64,000 nt of DNA. Origin: Schistosoma mansoni (Eukaryota; Platyhelminthes; Trematoda; Strigeidida; Schistosomatidae). Positions within the stretch are counted from its first letter, which is position 1; each line of letters starts with the position of its first letter. The notes beneath the pieces are model-generated. The model was not told the origin of the DNA, did not search any database, and worked only from the letters and a program-made list of their open reading frames with translations. Shown here piece after piece: positions 26,255 through 37,529 of this stretch. The position numbers and the translations under genes are program-made. Location of the stretch: positions 496,001 through 560,000 of the forward strand of contig NW_017386011.1 in NCBI RefSeq assembly GCF_000237925.1, in the 5' to 3' direction.

Positions 26255-26480
26255 TCAGATCAGAAGTTAGAATTGAAGGAGTTCAAAGATATATTTGATA
26301 GGGAAGTGATGAATCTAAGCTGACTAGCGGTTGTAGATGTGTAGCATGGCGTACCCACTTGTGATCTGTTGAGGATGAGTGGCCGAGCGGCTTCAGCATG
26401 GTAAGTCTGGTAAAACTAACATGGTCAGCACCAAATATCGATTATTTATAGAGCTATTAATTTTTTGAATTTGTTTACCA
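26255..26480 (+). mobile_element. Degenerate CR1-like LINE fragment
   Basis: A weaker copy of the 25436-25747 segment (GAGTGGCCGAGCGGCTTCAG, ACATGGTCAGCACCAAATAT, AGAGCTATTAATTTT in the same order). More diverged, so older. Confidence 0.5.
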
Positions 26481-26642
26481 CTATGGCCTTCAAATCCTTA
26501 GCTCCATTAACCCATCAAACTCCTTTTCGCTACCCTTAATAACGTTCCTAGATTTGTATTAGCTGGTGGAGACTGATTACAGAATCTCTGTTTCCCAGAG
26601 AAAAATGAACTTACCCGGACTGAAGGTATAAAGATGAAAAAT

Positions 26643-27291
26643 AACGGATTCAAATGGTTCAAATGGTTGAGGACGGAATATAAGAAGCTTTCGCTTAACG
26701 GGCTTCTGTGTCTGGTAGCAGTGGATCACCAATACCTCCAGGTAAGAACCTAGGTATATGAACGATAATAGAGGAAAAAAAAGAATTTGGTAAATCATAA
26801 TAATATGTTATCCTTAGTCCTTAAGAATAAGTCAATTTTCCTCTTAAAGGACTCCTGGGAGGTCGCTTGGACTAGCTCAGTCGGCAGCGAATTCCAGCAC
26901 TTGACAACTCTAACGGAGTAGAAGTTGTGTCTGCAGTCTGTTCTGCTATGTAGGGTCTCCAATTTCTGGGTGTTACCTCTCAGGTTAGTGTTATGACTAA
27001 GCTTAAGAAGATTTTTAAGAGGATGACCAGAAGTATTAAGGATACTATAAGTCATAAGAAGATCACCTCTAAGACGCCTGTACTCTAACGGGTAAAGGTT
27101 AAGTGATTTGAGGCGCTCTTCATAAGGTTTGAATTTGAGTCCCCGAACTGATTTCGTGGCTCGACGTTGGATAAACTCCGGAGTGTCCTTATCCTTTTGG
27201 AGGGAGGGAGGAAATACTATGTTTCCGTACTCTAAATGGGGACGAATAAAACTGTTGAAGATTATATGGATTATATGGATATATGAATTCA
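26643..27291 (-). mobile_element. CR1-like LINE, 5'-truncated 3' end
   Basis: Minus frame 27292-26795 encodes the LINE C-terminus (FNSFIRPHLEYGNIVFPPSL, RATKSVRGLKFKPYEERL, CWNSLPTELVQA) and ends at a stop. The 3' UTR finishes in a repeated AACCATTTG unit at 26643-26660; short terminal repeats like this are typical of CR1. It is the same family as 11929-15655, but its last ORF segment is intact. It ends about 200 bp upstream of the RPN1 start codon. Confidence 0.85.
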
Positions 27292-27506
27292 ATATGATCA
27301 GTTTAATTTGTCGGTAAAGCTTCTGTCATTGATTGCTAAAGAATTCTAAATGATTGGGGCTCTACTTGAGTACTGAGGTGAGAGTTCAAAGCAATTGTTT
27401 AGTTCATATTCTTTCGCAACTAGAATATTGGACATTTGATTGAAGATAATCGTTTGTATGCATCCACCTCACCAGTTGTTCGCTGGGCGTTAGTTTTCGG
27501 TCACTG

Positions 27507-27698
27507 ATGCTCTTCTTTTTCTTTCTGTTGGTAGTGCCTGCTCTAGGCTTGAAAAATATCAATGTGACTCGTACTATACGCTTTAAGGGAAGTATTGTAA
27601 AGATACATCATAATATTCTACTCAGTGAAACACCTGCTGAGTACCAAATTGTCATTGAAGAAAGAGACTGGAAACATTTGGCCTTCATCGGTGCATCG
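27507..27698 (+). CDS. RPN1: RPN1 exon 1
   Basis: 64 codons with the signal peptide and first lumenal strands. The donor follows TCG; the intron is 35 bp. Confidence 0.93.
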
Positions 27699-30600
27699 GT
27701 AATTAGGATTATTTTCATACTTTAATACTTCAGTGTGGAGACGCTAAGTCACCACGAAAGGTCCCCGTAAAGCCAAAAGCCGGCATGCCTTATACGTACT
27801 CTTTAGATCTTGGGAAACCATCAACCCAACAAATTCATTTGTTTGTGGACTATGTATTAACTGAATTGTTAGAACCAAGACCTGCCGAGATTCATCAAGC
27901 TGATAAGCAGTTCGTCAAGTTTAGTGGCAATACTTACTTTTATTCCCCGTATCTGACTGACAATCAGCTAACGTACATCCACTTGCCTAAGGGTCAACTC
28001 TTGACTCACACTGCAACGTCAATCCCACCTGTCATAAATGGGAATAATCTAGTCTATGGTGCTTATGAAAGCCGTCCAGCCTTCTCGATGGTGAGTTTTT
28101 TTTATCTCTAATAAATTTTTAGGAGCCACTTGTCCTACATTTTGAGTACTACGTTCCATTCCTGACAGTCACTGATATGACTCGTCTCATCGAAGTATCG
28201 CACTGGGGAAATATTGCTGTTGAAGAGACGCTTGAAATCGTGAACACGGGTGCAAAGTTGCGTGGTTCGTTTTCTCGTTTAGATTTCGACTATGGAATCG
28301 GACAACAGGTGGCAGTCAACTCTCTTAAGACAGTTCTACCACCGTCTGCAAAAGACATTTATTATCGCGATGAGATTGGCAATATAAGCACAAGCACAGT
28401 TAAAAACTTGCTAGATTCCACGGAAGTGACTCTTGTTCCGCGCTTCCCGTTGATGGGTGGATGGAAAACGCGCTACACAATAGGATACAACATCCCAGCC
28501 TATGAGTTCCTCTATCACAGTGGTAAGTTTGTTGCACATATGCGTGGGTTTTAGCACTATTGTTATAAAATAGTGATTAGTTTTTCTGTCAAATTCACAT
28601 GGAGATATTTGAAGTGAATTATGCAAGTGTGGTTGCACCTACCAGAGCTGCCAGTCTAAATAATCCTGTTTTCCAAGAAATAAACTAAATTTATATAATC
28701 ATCTATATTGTTGTATTAAGGCAGTCGTGTTTGCTATTATGTCCGTTGTTAGAGTTTGGTTTTTCCGTGGATAACCACAGTTTAGTTACTCATTTCAAAG
28801 TGGCTTTTAATTGTCTGATTATTTTTACTAGGTTCTAACTTTGCTCTTGTAATGCCGTTTATCGACCATGTTTACAAGAATCAATTCATTCGCAACTTAA
28901 CACTGAAAATTATTCTCCCTGAGACCTCTGACGATATTCACATCGAAACGCCTTTCCCAGTTCATGAACAGCATTTCGAAAATATGAAAACATACTTAGA
29001 CACATCAGGCCGAACCGTTATTGTCTGCAAAGCTGCAAATCTTGTCGATGAGCACATTCAAGATTTTAAGGTAAAAATTGTCTTATTATGTGTATATATG
29101 TATATCTATATGTATGGTGACAGTTGTCCTTTCTCACGAATAATCATGTCCTCCAAATGAGTGCAAATGTACGTAGTTCCTATATTATTGTTATCGTTTC
29201 CTTTACATCTTAGCTGTATTGTTTGGGCTGGATGATTCAGTCGAGGTTTTCATTACATTTCTAGACGTATTTTGAAGAGTGATTTACCTAGATAAGCGTT
29301 CTTAATATTTCCATACACCATAACAGCGTTCAGACAGCAGTGTTGTGTGACCGACATCCCGGGTCGTTTTAGTGACGGAGATTAGTAAATCGATTTTTAC
29401 TCTTAGTTATACTTTATCGTCTAACGTGTCAAAGGATTCTGCGTTGATTACTACTCCAAAGCCATTTTCCAACCAATTTGTCAGTGTACAATGTAATCCC
29501 CAGATTTTAAAGACTTGGATTGACAATTTACTTTCAGTCACCCTCGGTGTATCCTAAATCAGTGTTTTAAGACTGTTATCTTGTATGTGTCAATTCAAAA
29601 GCTGTTGGATGTGCATAAAGTCGTTAATTGTATAATAATTATTCAGCAGTTTATAAAGAACCTAATGATGTATTTTTAATTCCTAGGTGAATTATCGCTT
29701 CGTTCTGCCAATGATCCTCCGAGAACCTATGATGCTTGTTTTAGCGTTTTTATGCATATTCGGCGCTGTAATAATTTATGTCCGCTTGGATTTTTCGATC
29801 TACAAGGTAATTTTCAAATTTTTTTCGCTTCCATGTTGTAGTTATCCATTTAATAATTCAACAAGTACGAGAGTTTTAGGTACCACAGATTTGCTATTTT
29901 CCAGGCACCTTGTGTTTTTCTCGGCTGGTTATTTTAAGATCATAAACGAAGTGGTGCATTTGCGTAAAATTGCGAATAAAGGCAGCAGGTCCTTACAAGT
30001 ACTTTTTAAGTCTCGACGACCTTGTCCTGATGGGATCCACTTGCTGACTGAGTATCTGGTAAGTATTCATCAGAACGTAGAATCGAGACGATGGGGAACT
30101 CTGGTTAATTTCTCTTGAGCATTCCTGACAGTAGCTGCTACCTTGACGCGATGATCGGGCTTACTTATCGTGATGACTCAACCGAGCTATTTTCCCTACG
30201 CTCCCGCTGATTGCAGCTCGGAAAAAGTTGAAGATGAATTCCGACAAAATTCCAACAACAAGATAGGTCAACCAACAAAGTTTAGACCTACTGGTCAACA
30301 ATATGCCTTGTTTAGATTCAATACCATTAAATTTGTGCAGTGTCCGCTTGGACTGACTAGTTGTCTTCGCCTTTATTTATTATTTATTTAAACACATATA
30401 TATTGGTACAAAAGGGCACCAGATACATATGCGCCACACAAAATAATGAAAGTAGGAAGAGAAAGGATGAAAAGATAAGGCGGACTAAAATGTACAACCA
30501 GAAAACTCTTTCAGTTAAGAAAGTTAGAACCACTCTTTATGAAGAAAGTAAAAGAAGGTTGCAGCAGGATCGCCACTGGCTTCTATTCTGAGCCATATCT

Positions 30601-33600
30601 GATAACGTCTCTAGCCACTATGTTGCACCATCTCTCGGACCCCAGCCAGGGAGTCGTGAAGGACCAACAGAAGCTAGCCCTTTGCAGCTTTCTTTCATGC
30701 CACGACACCATGTCATACACTGACCACCTCTCCACTTTTTCCAACCAGTCCCAGAGTCGGCAAATAATGCACGGCGTGGAAGTCTCTGGGACGATATCCG
30801 TAAAACATGTCCAAGCCACCGAAGTCGGTGTTTCAAGATGGTGACACCAATTGAATTATCGTCTCTGCGCCCGAACACACGATGCCGAACCTCTGCATTA
30901 CTAACATGGTGTTGCCACTGTATGTCAGCAATCCTTCGGAGACAACGATGATCGAACACAGAGAGACGTCTAACATCCTCAACTCGGAGAGGCCAGGTTT
31001 CACAAGCATAGAGCAAGACTGCTCTCACCGACGCGTTGTAGATCCGACCTTTTACAGCCAGACTAACATCACGAAGGCGCCAAAGATGGCCCAGATTGGC
31101 ATAAGCCGCTCTGGCTTTCCTTATACGTGCATCAATCTCATCACTCACGCCACCACCAGCACTTATATAGCTACCTAGATACACGAACTTCTCAACTACT
31201 TCAATCTGCTCACCATCCAGGGTGAGTACAGGATGAGAATCCTGCCAGTCTTGTAGGAGTACTTTGCACTTGGAGGGTGCAAAGCAGGACGTTTCGCGAA
31301 GCCGCAAGCGGCTTTACTCGCCATTTTCATGGCATCGTGAAGAAGCAACCAATGCTCATCTATACTTTTCGGTGGGGTGGTAGCTAGCCTAGAGGCTAGC
31401 TCCGCTCGATACTTACTTGCAACAGAAGTTGCAGCCAGTTTACTAACATCAATCCGTTGGTGGTGGTCAATCCTTCGGCCACTGGAAAGTAAGGTGAGAT
31501 TGGCGCAGACCAGGGCATGATCAGACTCCAGATAGGTACTCCAAAAGGAGCGGCAGTCTTGTACACAACCACGCCAGCGGTAGCTGATCGCGATGTGATC
31601 AGTCTGAGTCCAGGCTTGGAATGCAGAGGGAGGACGCCAGGTGGCACACCGGCGATGACTGTGCCGGAAGTTAGTGCTGGCCAGAAACAGGTTGTGGTCT
31701 GTGCACAGTTGCAGCAAACGGTCCCCGTTATCTGTCCTGCGACCAACAAGTCCCCATCGGCCACCTAAACGACTCTCTTCTGTGCCTAGACGCCCGACCT
31801 GTGCATTCAAGTCTCCGGCTAGTACTACAATATCTGTCGAACGCGCTTTCTGGAGAACTGTTAACTGATGGTAAAACTCATCCTTGATTGCATCCGGGCT
31901 GCAATCTGTCGGGGCATAGGCGGAGATAACGAAAAGACACCGTTTCTCACGCCGATTTCTTCTCACTTTGATGGAACTTTCTAATCTAACAGCACATAAC
32001 CGACTGTTAATGGGGATCCAATCGATTAGTGCTGCCTCAGCCCTAGCGCTTAGTGCGACACCAACGCCAGCAAGACCAGACGAAGATGCCACAGGGTCCC
32101 CGGATAAGCGCACGTGGAACAAGCTTTTCGAGGCGACAGATGGAGAGCGGGTTTGTAGTACTTCACTACAGTCTTGAATACGGGTCTCGGATAGACAGCA
32201 AACATCAACATTAAGACTTTCTAAAGACATAGCCAGCCCCATCTGTTGTCCGATCTGCATTAATGTGCGAACGTTGAAGGAAGCCAGCTTGAACGGCGTA
32301 CTTGGTTTCAGAAAGACTGCTTCAGTATTCATAATCGGTGGAAGCATTCACTTTCAACCAGACAGTGACTGGAGATCGTTTAGATAGGACAGATTTTCCA
32401 CCATGGGCGAGCTGCTGCATAAGTTGAAAAGTAAGGTTACACAAATTGGGGATAAAAGGGGGTGAGTTAGCGATATGGTAAATAATAATAATAATAATAA
32501 TAAAGGTAATAATAATAATAATGTAAATTGTCTTGCTTCTAGTATGAGCAGGAATAGTATCGTCAATAAAATTCATCATTTCATTTATTTGTGTGTGGGC
32601 TGTGATACTGCCCGGGTGCCCAAACCGAAGCAGGTGGTTTTCTTGGGGGGCCACACCCCGAGCCTTTGACCAAAAGGTCTGATCCACAAGGCAGTGGAGC
32701 ATCGTGAGGAGATGCAGTCCCATGGTAGCCGTTGACCAATGACAGGTTCGTCCGCCATTCGTTCCATCAGGATACTGGAGCCCATGTGCACCATTGGTTT
32801 GGAATCAGGGTTTTCCAACTTCCCTAGGTGGACCCTCCGCGTCCACCAACCCGGTTAAAGCTCCGGACATTCGCTTTTCGTCCTCTCACTTTCGTGAACA
32901 ACACCCCCGTCACTGTGAGAAGGCAGTGAGTAGGACTTCCCTGGCAGAGGCTATATATTCGCTGGCCATGTGAGAGCATTTCGAGAGGGAGAGTAGACTC
33001 TCCCCACTCTCGGCCGTACCAGGGCATTTGGGGGCATCTTCGCCTTTACCTATATTTTGTTTTTTATCGTTATTTAAACTGTGATTGCCAGTATTTTCCA
33101 TCGTCACTATTCACCTCTTTTATAGCCATGGTCAATTGATCAAAAAACATTTCGTAGTATCGTACTCATGTTTTGACTTGTGGTTGTTGTACACACTATT
33201 CATCGCCTTTTTTGTAACTCAGCTAGTAGCTGAACCTTAATTTGGCTACCTTATCACATGTACCGTTCTCTCTTTCTCAGAGATATTTTCACGAATTATG
33301 AGTAAAGCTAATAAACGCTTTTCTTGCCTTCCATATCCAGAAGGCACATAGAAATCCATTTGTCCTTAATAGACGCGTCTAAAATACACTTTAAACATAT
33401 CTAAGATATTTTAATGGATTGGTAGTTCCATCAGACTTCTCTAGTCTGTAAGTTTGGAACTGATTAGCTGTTATTTACATAGCTCAAGCTTTAATATTTA
33501 ATTGATTGGAACTTATTCTCTACGGATGTTTTTTTCTGACTGCACAAATTCTCCACTGACTGATATGTGATCCTTAAAATTTCAACATGTATAGAAATCC

Positions 33601-36600
33601 AATGTTTCTGACCGAATATTTACTTAACTGTCTTGAATGCAATTTTAGTCTAATGAACCTTTTTCTCTTTTACTAAAGGATGAGAAAAATGAACTTCGCC
33701 TTCGAACACAAACGCTAGTAGATGAAGCTCAAGCCTTGCTAAGATGTCGTTCTTCTTTCTATCACTCTTACGAAGATGCCCTGACAAAATATAAAGCGTC
33801 TAAAGATAGCGCACAATTCACAACTGATCGTCGTAAATTAGAAGCGGAATATAAAAGTCTAAATCAACAGTTGATGTCAGTTCAGAATAAAATAGGAGAT
33901 TTGTACCCGGACGGAGTAGATAAAGTAGGCTTCGTAGTATAGATTTTTGTTTTTGGTTGTTAATTATTCTTACCTTAAAGTTTAAAACTTAGCTTACTCA
34001 AACTTCAAATGTGTAAGGGAATATGACTGGATTTTTACGTTATTTGGTTACCCATTCGACACATGGTCACTAAATTGTGTTACCTTAGTCCATACACTAA
34101 GTAATGAAGCCGACGAACGTCGAGATTTGTAATATACATAATTTTGGGCGTTCTTCACTGCATATGATATCCGTTTATTTAAACGATTGTTGATACAAAA
34201 GGAGAAATATATATGAGCAACACAAAAAAACAATGAAAGATGTGTACAAAGTTCGCTAACAATTAATAAGTGTAATTCATTGAGATTGATAAATAATTGT
34301 TGAAGCAGTTCAGTTAAGAAAAATACAATCAAAAGAATCATTTCAGTTAAAGAAGTTACTCTTACTTATATGGAGAAAGAGGAAATTACAGTAGGACCGC
34401 CTCTGGCTCCTACTCTTAGTCATGTCTGATAAGATCTCAAGTCAACGATGATCAAACACACAGATTAGCGTAACATCCTCAACTCGGAGTTTCACAAACA
34501 TAAAGCAAATCTGCTCGCAGACGCATCATGGATCCGACGTTTTACAGCCAGACTGACATCATGAAGATGCAAAAGGTAGACTAGATTGGCATAGACTGCC
34601 ACGGCTTTCATTACAAGTGAATCGATCTCATAACATGTCACCATCAGCATTTACGCAGCTGCCCAGATACACGAACCTCCCGATAACTCTAAACTGCTCA
34701 CTACCAAGAGTGAGTGCAGATAAAGGATGCTGCAAGTCTTTCAAAAGCGCTTTGCACTCGGAAGGTGCTAAGCGAATGCTATACCTACAGACACTGATTG
34801 AGCACGGATTGCATGACTTGGACCTGCAACAAGTATGGCAGTGTTCTGACATTTGATGGAGAGTGAAGATATGCTCAATGTATCCTCTAGCAGAACGAAA
34901 AATAGCCTGCTCCTTGCGAATCGATCTCCCGGGTTTTGAACAATCTGTAAATTATGGTGGGAACCACACGTTTGGACGCAATCGGGAGTAGACTTAACCC
35001 TCTATAATTGTTGCATATATGACATGAACCCTTTTTAAAGATAGGGAAAACTATTATGTCATTCCGGGACGTTGGAAAGCCAGTCGCCAAGTGTTGCGTC
35101 TAAATTGTTAGCGTACTTACACCACCACCAGGCTTCTTGATCCTTACTCAAACTTCTCACAATTTCATTACTGAAGAATCTACGTTTACCTCCGAACTCA
35201 CAGCTAGCCGGAATAGACCGACGTGCCACAACGAGTTGTTAGAAGCCTGTAGAAACTCAATGCTTATAAGTGGGATGTTTCACGAAGCCTCAGGTGATTT
35301 TCCTCATCATTTCCATGGCGTTATGCAAATGCAGCCAATGCCCATCAATACTTTTCGGTGGGTTGAAAGCTAGCTTCGAACCTAGCTATGTTTGATACTT
35401 GGTTACAACAGTAGCTGTAACCAAATTGGCTTGCAACGACTTTTTTAGGATGGTTTGTTGACTACTGAAAAGTAACTCCATGCTTGAGATCCAAAAGGAG
35501 GACGTCAGGTAGTACATCGGTGGTGACTGTGCCGAAAAATAAAAGTAAGCAGAATGGTAATGAAAAGGAAGTTCAAATTAAGTCTATGTGTAACTAAGTA
35601 CTTGCAACAGTTGTTTATGTAGACAGCGAGTGTGAATAAAATCATTTTCTTCATTTTAGTCATTTTGTTAGTTTTGTGTGGGCAAGGATACTGTCCGGTT
35701 GCCAAGTTGGTTTTCTCAGACGAGCACTCCTTGAGCCTTTGACCTAAAGGTCTAGTCAACAAAGCTGTGGAGCAATGTTAGGAGATGCAGTTCCGTGGTA
35801 GCCGGTAACGAAGACTGGGTTAATAACCCATTTGTTCCCTCAGGATCCGGGAGCCTATATGCACTGTTGGTGTAAGATCATGGTTTTCCAACTCCCGTAT
35901 GTGGATCATTCGTATCTACTGACGCAGTTTTAGCGCTACAACATTCGCTTTTTATCCTCTCAATTTTGTAAACAACAAACCTTTCTTTGAGAAGTCAGTG
36001 AACAGAACCTATCCAACACTGACTGTCTAAGGGTAGCTGAATGATGTCATTTTGAAACGAAAAATGAAGTCCCATATCGACTGTGTCAAGGCATTTTTTG
36101 TGTGAAGCTCAGTAAACCTGCTCTGTTCTCTTGGAGTAATCAAGAATCCACAAATCATTATCGGTTTTAATTAAAAAGTGCATCTCTTTCCTTAAAATAA
36201 ATTTCTAATCGATTAGTTACATAATGTAGTGTTGAGTAAAAAGCCCTATTTATCGAAGTGAGTGGGTTAAGTCATTAGAACGTTTCTATCAGGATTCAAG
36301 CTAGTTTTTGTTTAGTTTCTGGTAAAGCGAATTCATCACTCCAAATAGAGCTAGGAGTACTTAGTAGCTATTCCACACCCGTAAAATAATAAGTAGTCCC
36401 ACTTTGCTTCTATTCAGTGACTTTAAGTATTAAGAGTAGGGTGTTTAGACTTATCCGTACATTCTCTGTATCAAGTTCATTTCTTCTCGTAAAAGTATTC
36501 GCCAATGCTTAATTTTCCTCATTTTCATTAATACTTTTTGTTTCAACTGGTTAGTTTCACGTTTTGTTAATGTGATGTAGCATCTTCAGCTAACGTACTT

Positions 36601-36945
36601 GTCTATGTCTTTGTTAATGATGATATTTCCCAATGCTGCAATGTGTCATTTTTATGTAAATAAATTATTTACCATAAGTTGAATCAATCGCTATGTTACT
36701 GAGTTACTTGTTATATCTGGATTTCAGGTTATAAATCAAAACTGTCATATTTATTTTTCTAGTTGAATGACATCAGTCATTTGGATCAACAATATCGTGA
36801 TCTGATTCAAGAAGGTATCCAACTGGCAGAAAAACTTCTCACTGGCAAGTTGACAAAAGCACAATATCAGTCCTCAAATGACGATTTATGTTCTAAGAAA
36901 GCTGATATAATCTACAGAATAGATTCAATATTGGAATGTCTCTAG
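27507..36945 (+). CDS. RPN1: Ribophorin I, oligosaccharyltransferase subunit 1 (complete gene, 7 exons)
   Basis: Non-catalytic OST subunit that helps transfer glycan from dolichol pyrophosphate to Asn in the ER. Exons: 27507-27698, 27734-28090, 28123-28522, 28832-29070, 29687-29806, 33679-33924, 36763-36945. All junctions are GT/AG and phases agree, giving 578 residues (human about 607). Residues 1-14 are a hydrophobic signal peptide ([14 protein letters not shown]). The lumenal domain holds the family blocks RSYEF-like [18 protein letters not shown] and [12 protein letters not shown]. One membrane helix lies at about 410-428, followed by [13 protein letters not shown], nearly identical to human. 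A cytosolic coiled-coil tail ends in [11 protein letters not shown]. The start is chosen because it gives the signal peptide. Introns grow from 35 bp to almost 4 kb along the gene, and introns 5 and 6 hold antisense RTE copies. Confidence 0.95.
27734..28090 (+). CDS. RPN1: RPN1 exon 2
   Basis: 119 codons, phase 0 at both ends, from [10 protein letters not shown] to PAFSM. The next intron is only 32 bp. Confidence 0.93.
28123..28522 (+). CDS. RPN1: RPN1 exon 3
   Basis: Starts [20 protein letters not shown] and ends in a split Gly codon (phase 1). Confidence 0.93.
28832..29070 (+). CDS. RPN1: RPN1 exon 4
   Basis: Completes the split Gly, then [20 protein letters not shown], ending HIQDFK at phase 0. 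Confidence 0.92.
29687..29806 (+). CDS. RPN1: RPN1 exon 5 (membrane helix)
   Basis: 40 codons, [14 protein letters not shown] through the membrane helix to [10 protein letters not shown]. Confidence 0.93.
29807..30363. other. Start of RPN1 intron 5, no feature identified
   Basis: Contains open stretches at 29687-30118 and 30170-30391 that match nothing I recognise. They may be remnants of an older repeat. Confidence 0.4.
30364..30375. repeat. Target-site duplication TCTTCGCCTTTA, left copy
   Basis: A perfect 12 bp repeat of 33037-33048, exactly flanking the RTE insertion. Confidence 0.9.
30376..33036 (-). mobile_element. RTE-clade LINE, internally deleted, inserted in RPN1 intron 5
   Basis: 2661 bp, framed by a 12 bp target duplication. 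Minus-strand order: a 5' leader beginning TGCCCCCAAATG (33036); ORF 32347-31196 with an RTE-type endonuclease ([56 protein letters not shown]); then near 31300 the frame passes abruptly from the post-endonuclease linker to the RT thumb ([10 protein letters not shown], other frame). The C-terminal region ORF 31307-30618 ([20 protein letters not shown]) and an AT-rich tail ending TTTAAATAAATAA follow. The RT core, including the FADD motif, is absent, so it cannot move by itself. It is antisense to RPN1. Confidence 0.9.
32481..32523. repeat. (AAT)n microsatellite inside the RTE leader
   Basis: Two AAT runs separated by AAAGGT. They lie between the leader and the endonuclease ORF of the LINE. Confidence 0.9.
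33037..33048. repeat. Target-site duplication TCTTCGCCTTTA, right copy
   Basis: Matches 30364-30375 exactly. Confidence 0.9.
33679..33924 (+). CDS. RPN1: RPN1 exon 6
   Basis: 82 codons of the charged cytosolic tail ([20 protein letters not shown] to DGVDK), the coiled-coil part. Confidence 0.92.
34170..36100 (-). mobile_element. Older RTE-clade LINE copy in RPN1 intron 6
   Basis: Same family and orientation as 30376-33036 but much more diverged. Recognisable parts in minus order: leader (36090-35650), endonuclease pieces (35540-35130), an RT piece near 35090-34887 ([14 protein letters not shown]), thumb and C-terminus (34860-34380), and a tail at 34230-34170 with ATTGTTTTTTTGTGTTGC and GTTTAAATAAAC. 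At 1.9 kb it must have lost much of its coding part. Confidence 0.75.
36763..36945 (+). CDS. RPN1: RPN1 exon 7 (stop)
   Basis: Acceptor TTTTTCTAG at 36762. [20 protein letters not shown] to DSILECL, stop TAG at 36943-36945. Confidence 0.93.
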   Translation: MNDISHLDQQYRDLIQEGIQLAEKLLTGKLTKAQYQSSNDDLCSKKADIIYRIDSILECL

Positions 36946-37529
36946 CACTAACGAATAGGATTCATGTGTATAACTTTTTGTGTTGACTTTATTTTTAGTC
37001 CTTACCTCCGTGTGCGATTACGTGTTTCGTTAATTTTTTCTACTATTTGCGTTTTTCTTTTAATATAAGACATTGGATAAGTTGTTTATTGTTTGGCTTT
37101 AGAGTAACAACATCGTATCCGAATGATTGCATATGTAATGCTCACTACACTTCATTACGTAGTCGTTTTACTGCTTTCATATTATTACTAAATCAAGAAT
37201 AGTTTACTACAAACACCCTAGCGATTACAGTTTTCTATATACAGCTACAAGCACTAAAGCCCTGAATTGGCTTGACGCATGTCGCTTGATGTTATCACAT
37301 CTTTTTATTTTAGTATCTGGTTGCCTAATACTTATGAACCGGAAAAGAGATGCCGATTGATTTGTACTTTGCAAGAATGAGTTCGATATTACCGATTGCT
37401 TCTGATCCTGATGTTGAGATTCACCACCTCTAAATAATTATCGTTTAAATTTATTGTGATACAGTTACCTGTTACTCCGATCGATGTTATATGTTCATGT
37501 TGAGGTTAGCGTATCCAATATTCAAGTGT

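Noticed and set aside
29372-29557. Possible extra RPN1 exon
   Set aside because: No acceptor or donor in phase, and exons 4 and 5 join in frame without it to match human ribophorin I.
30170-30391. Open frame in RPN1 intron 5
   Set aside because: It does not match ribophorin I or any family I know. It runs into the RTE tail.
32322-32723. 133-residue open frame ahead of the RTE endonuclease
   Set aside because: It crosses the LINE leader and an AAT microsatellite (poly-Ile) and resembles no LINE ORF1.
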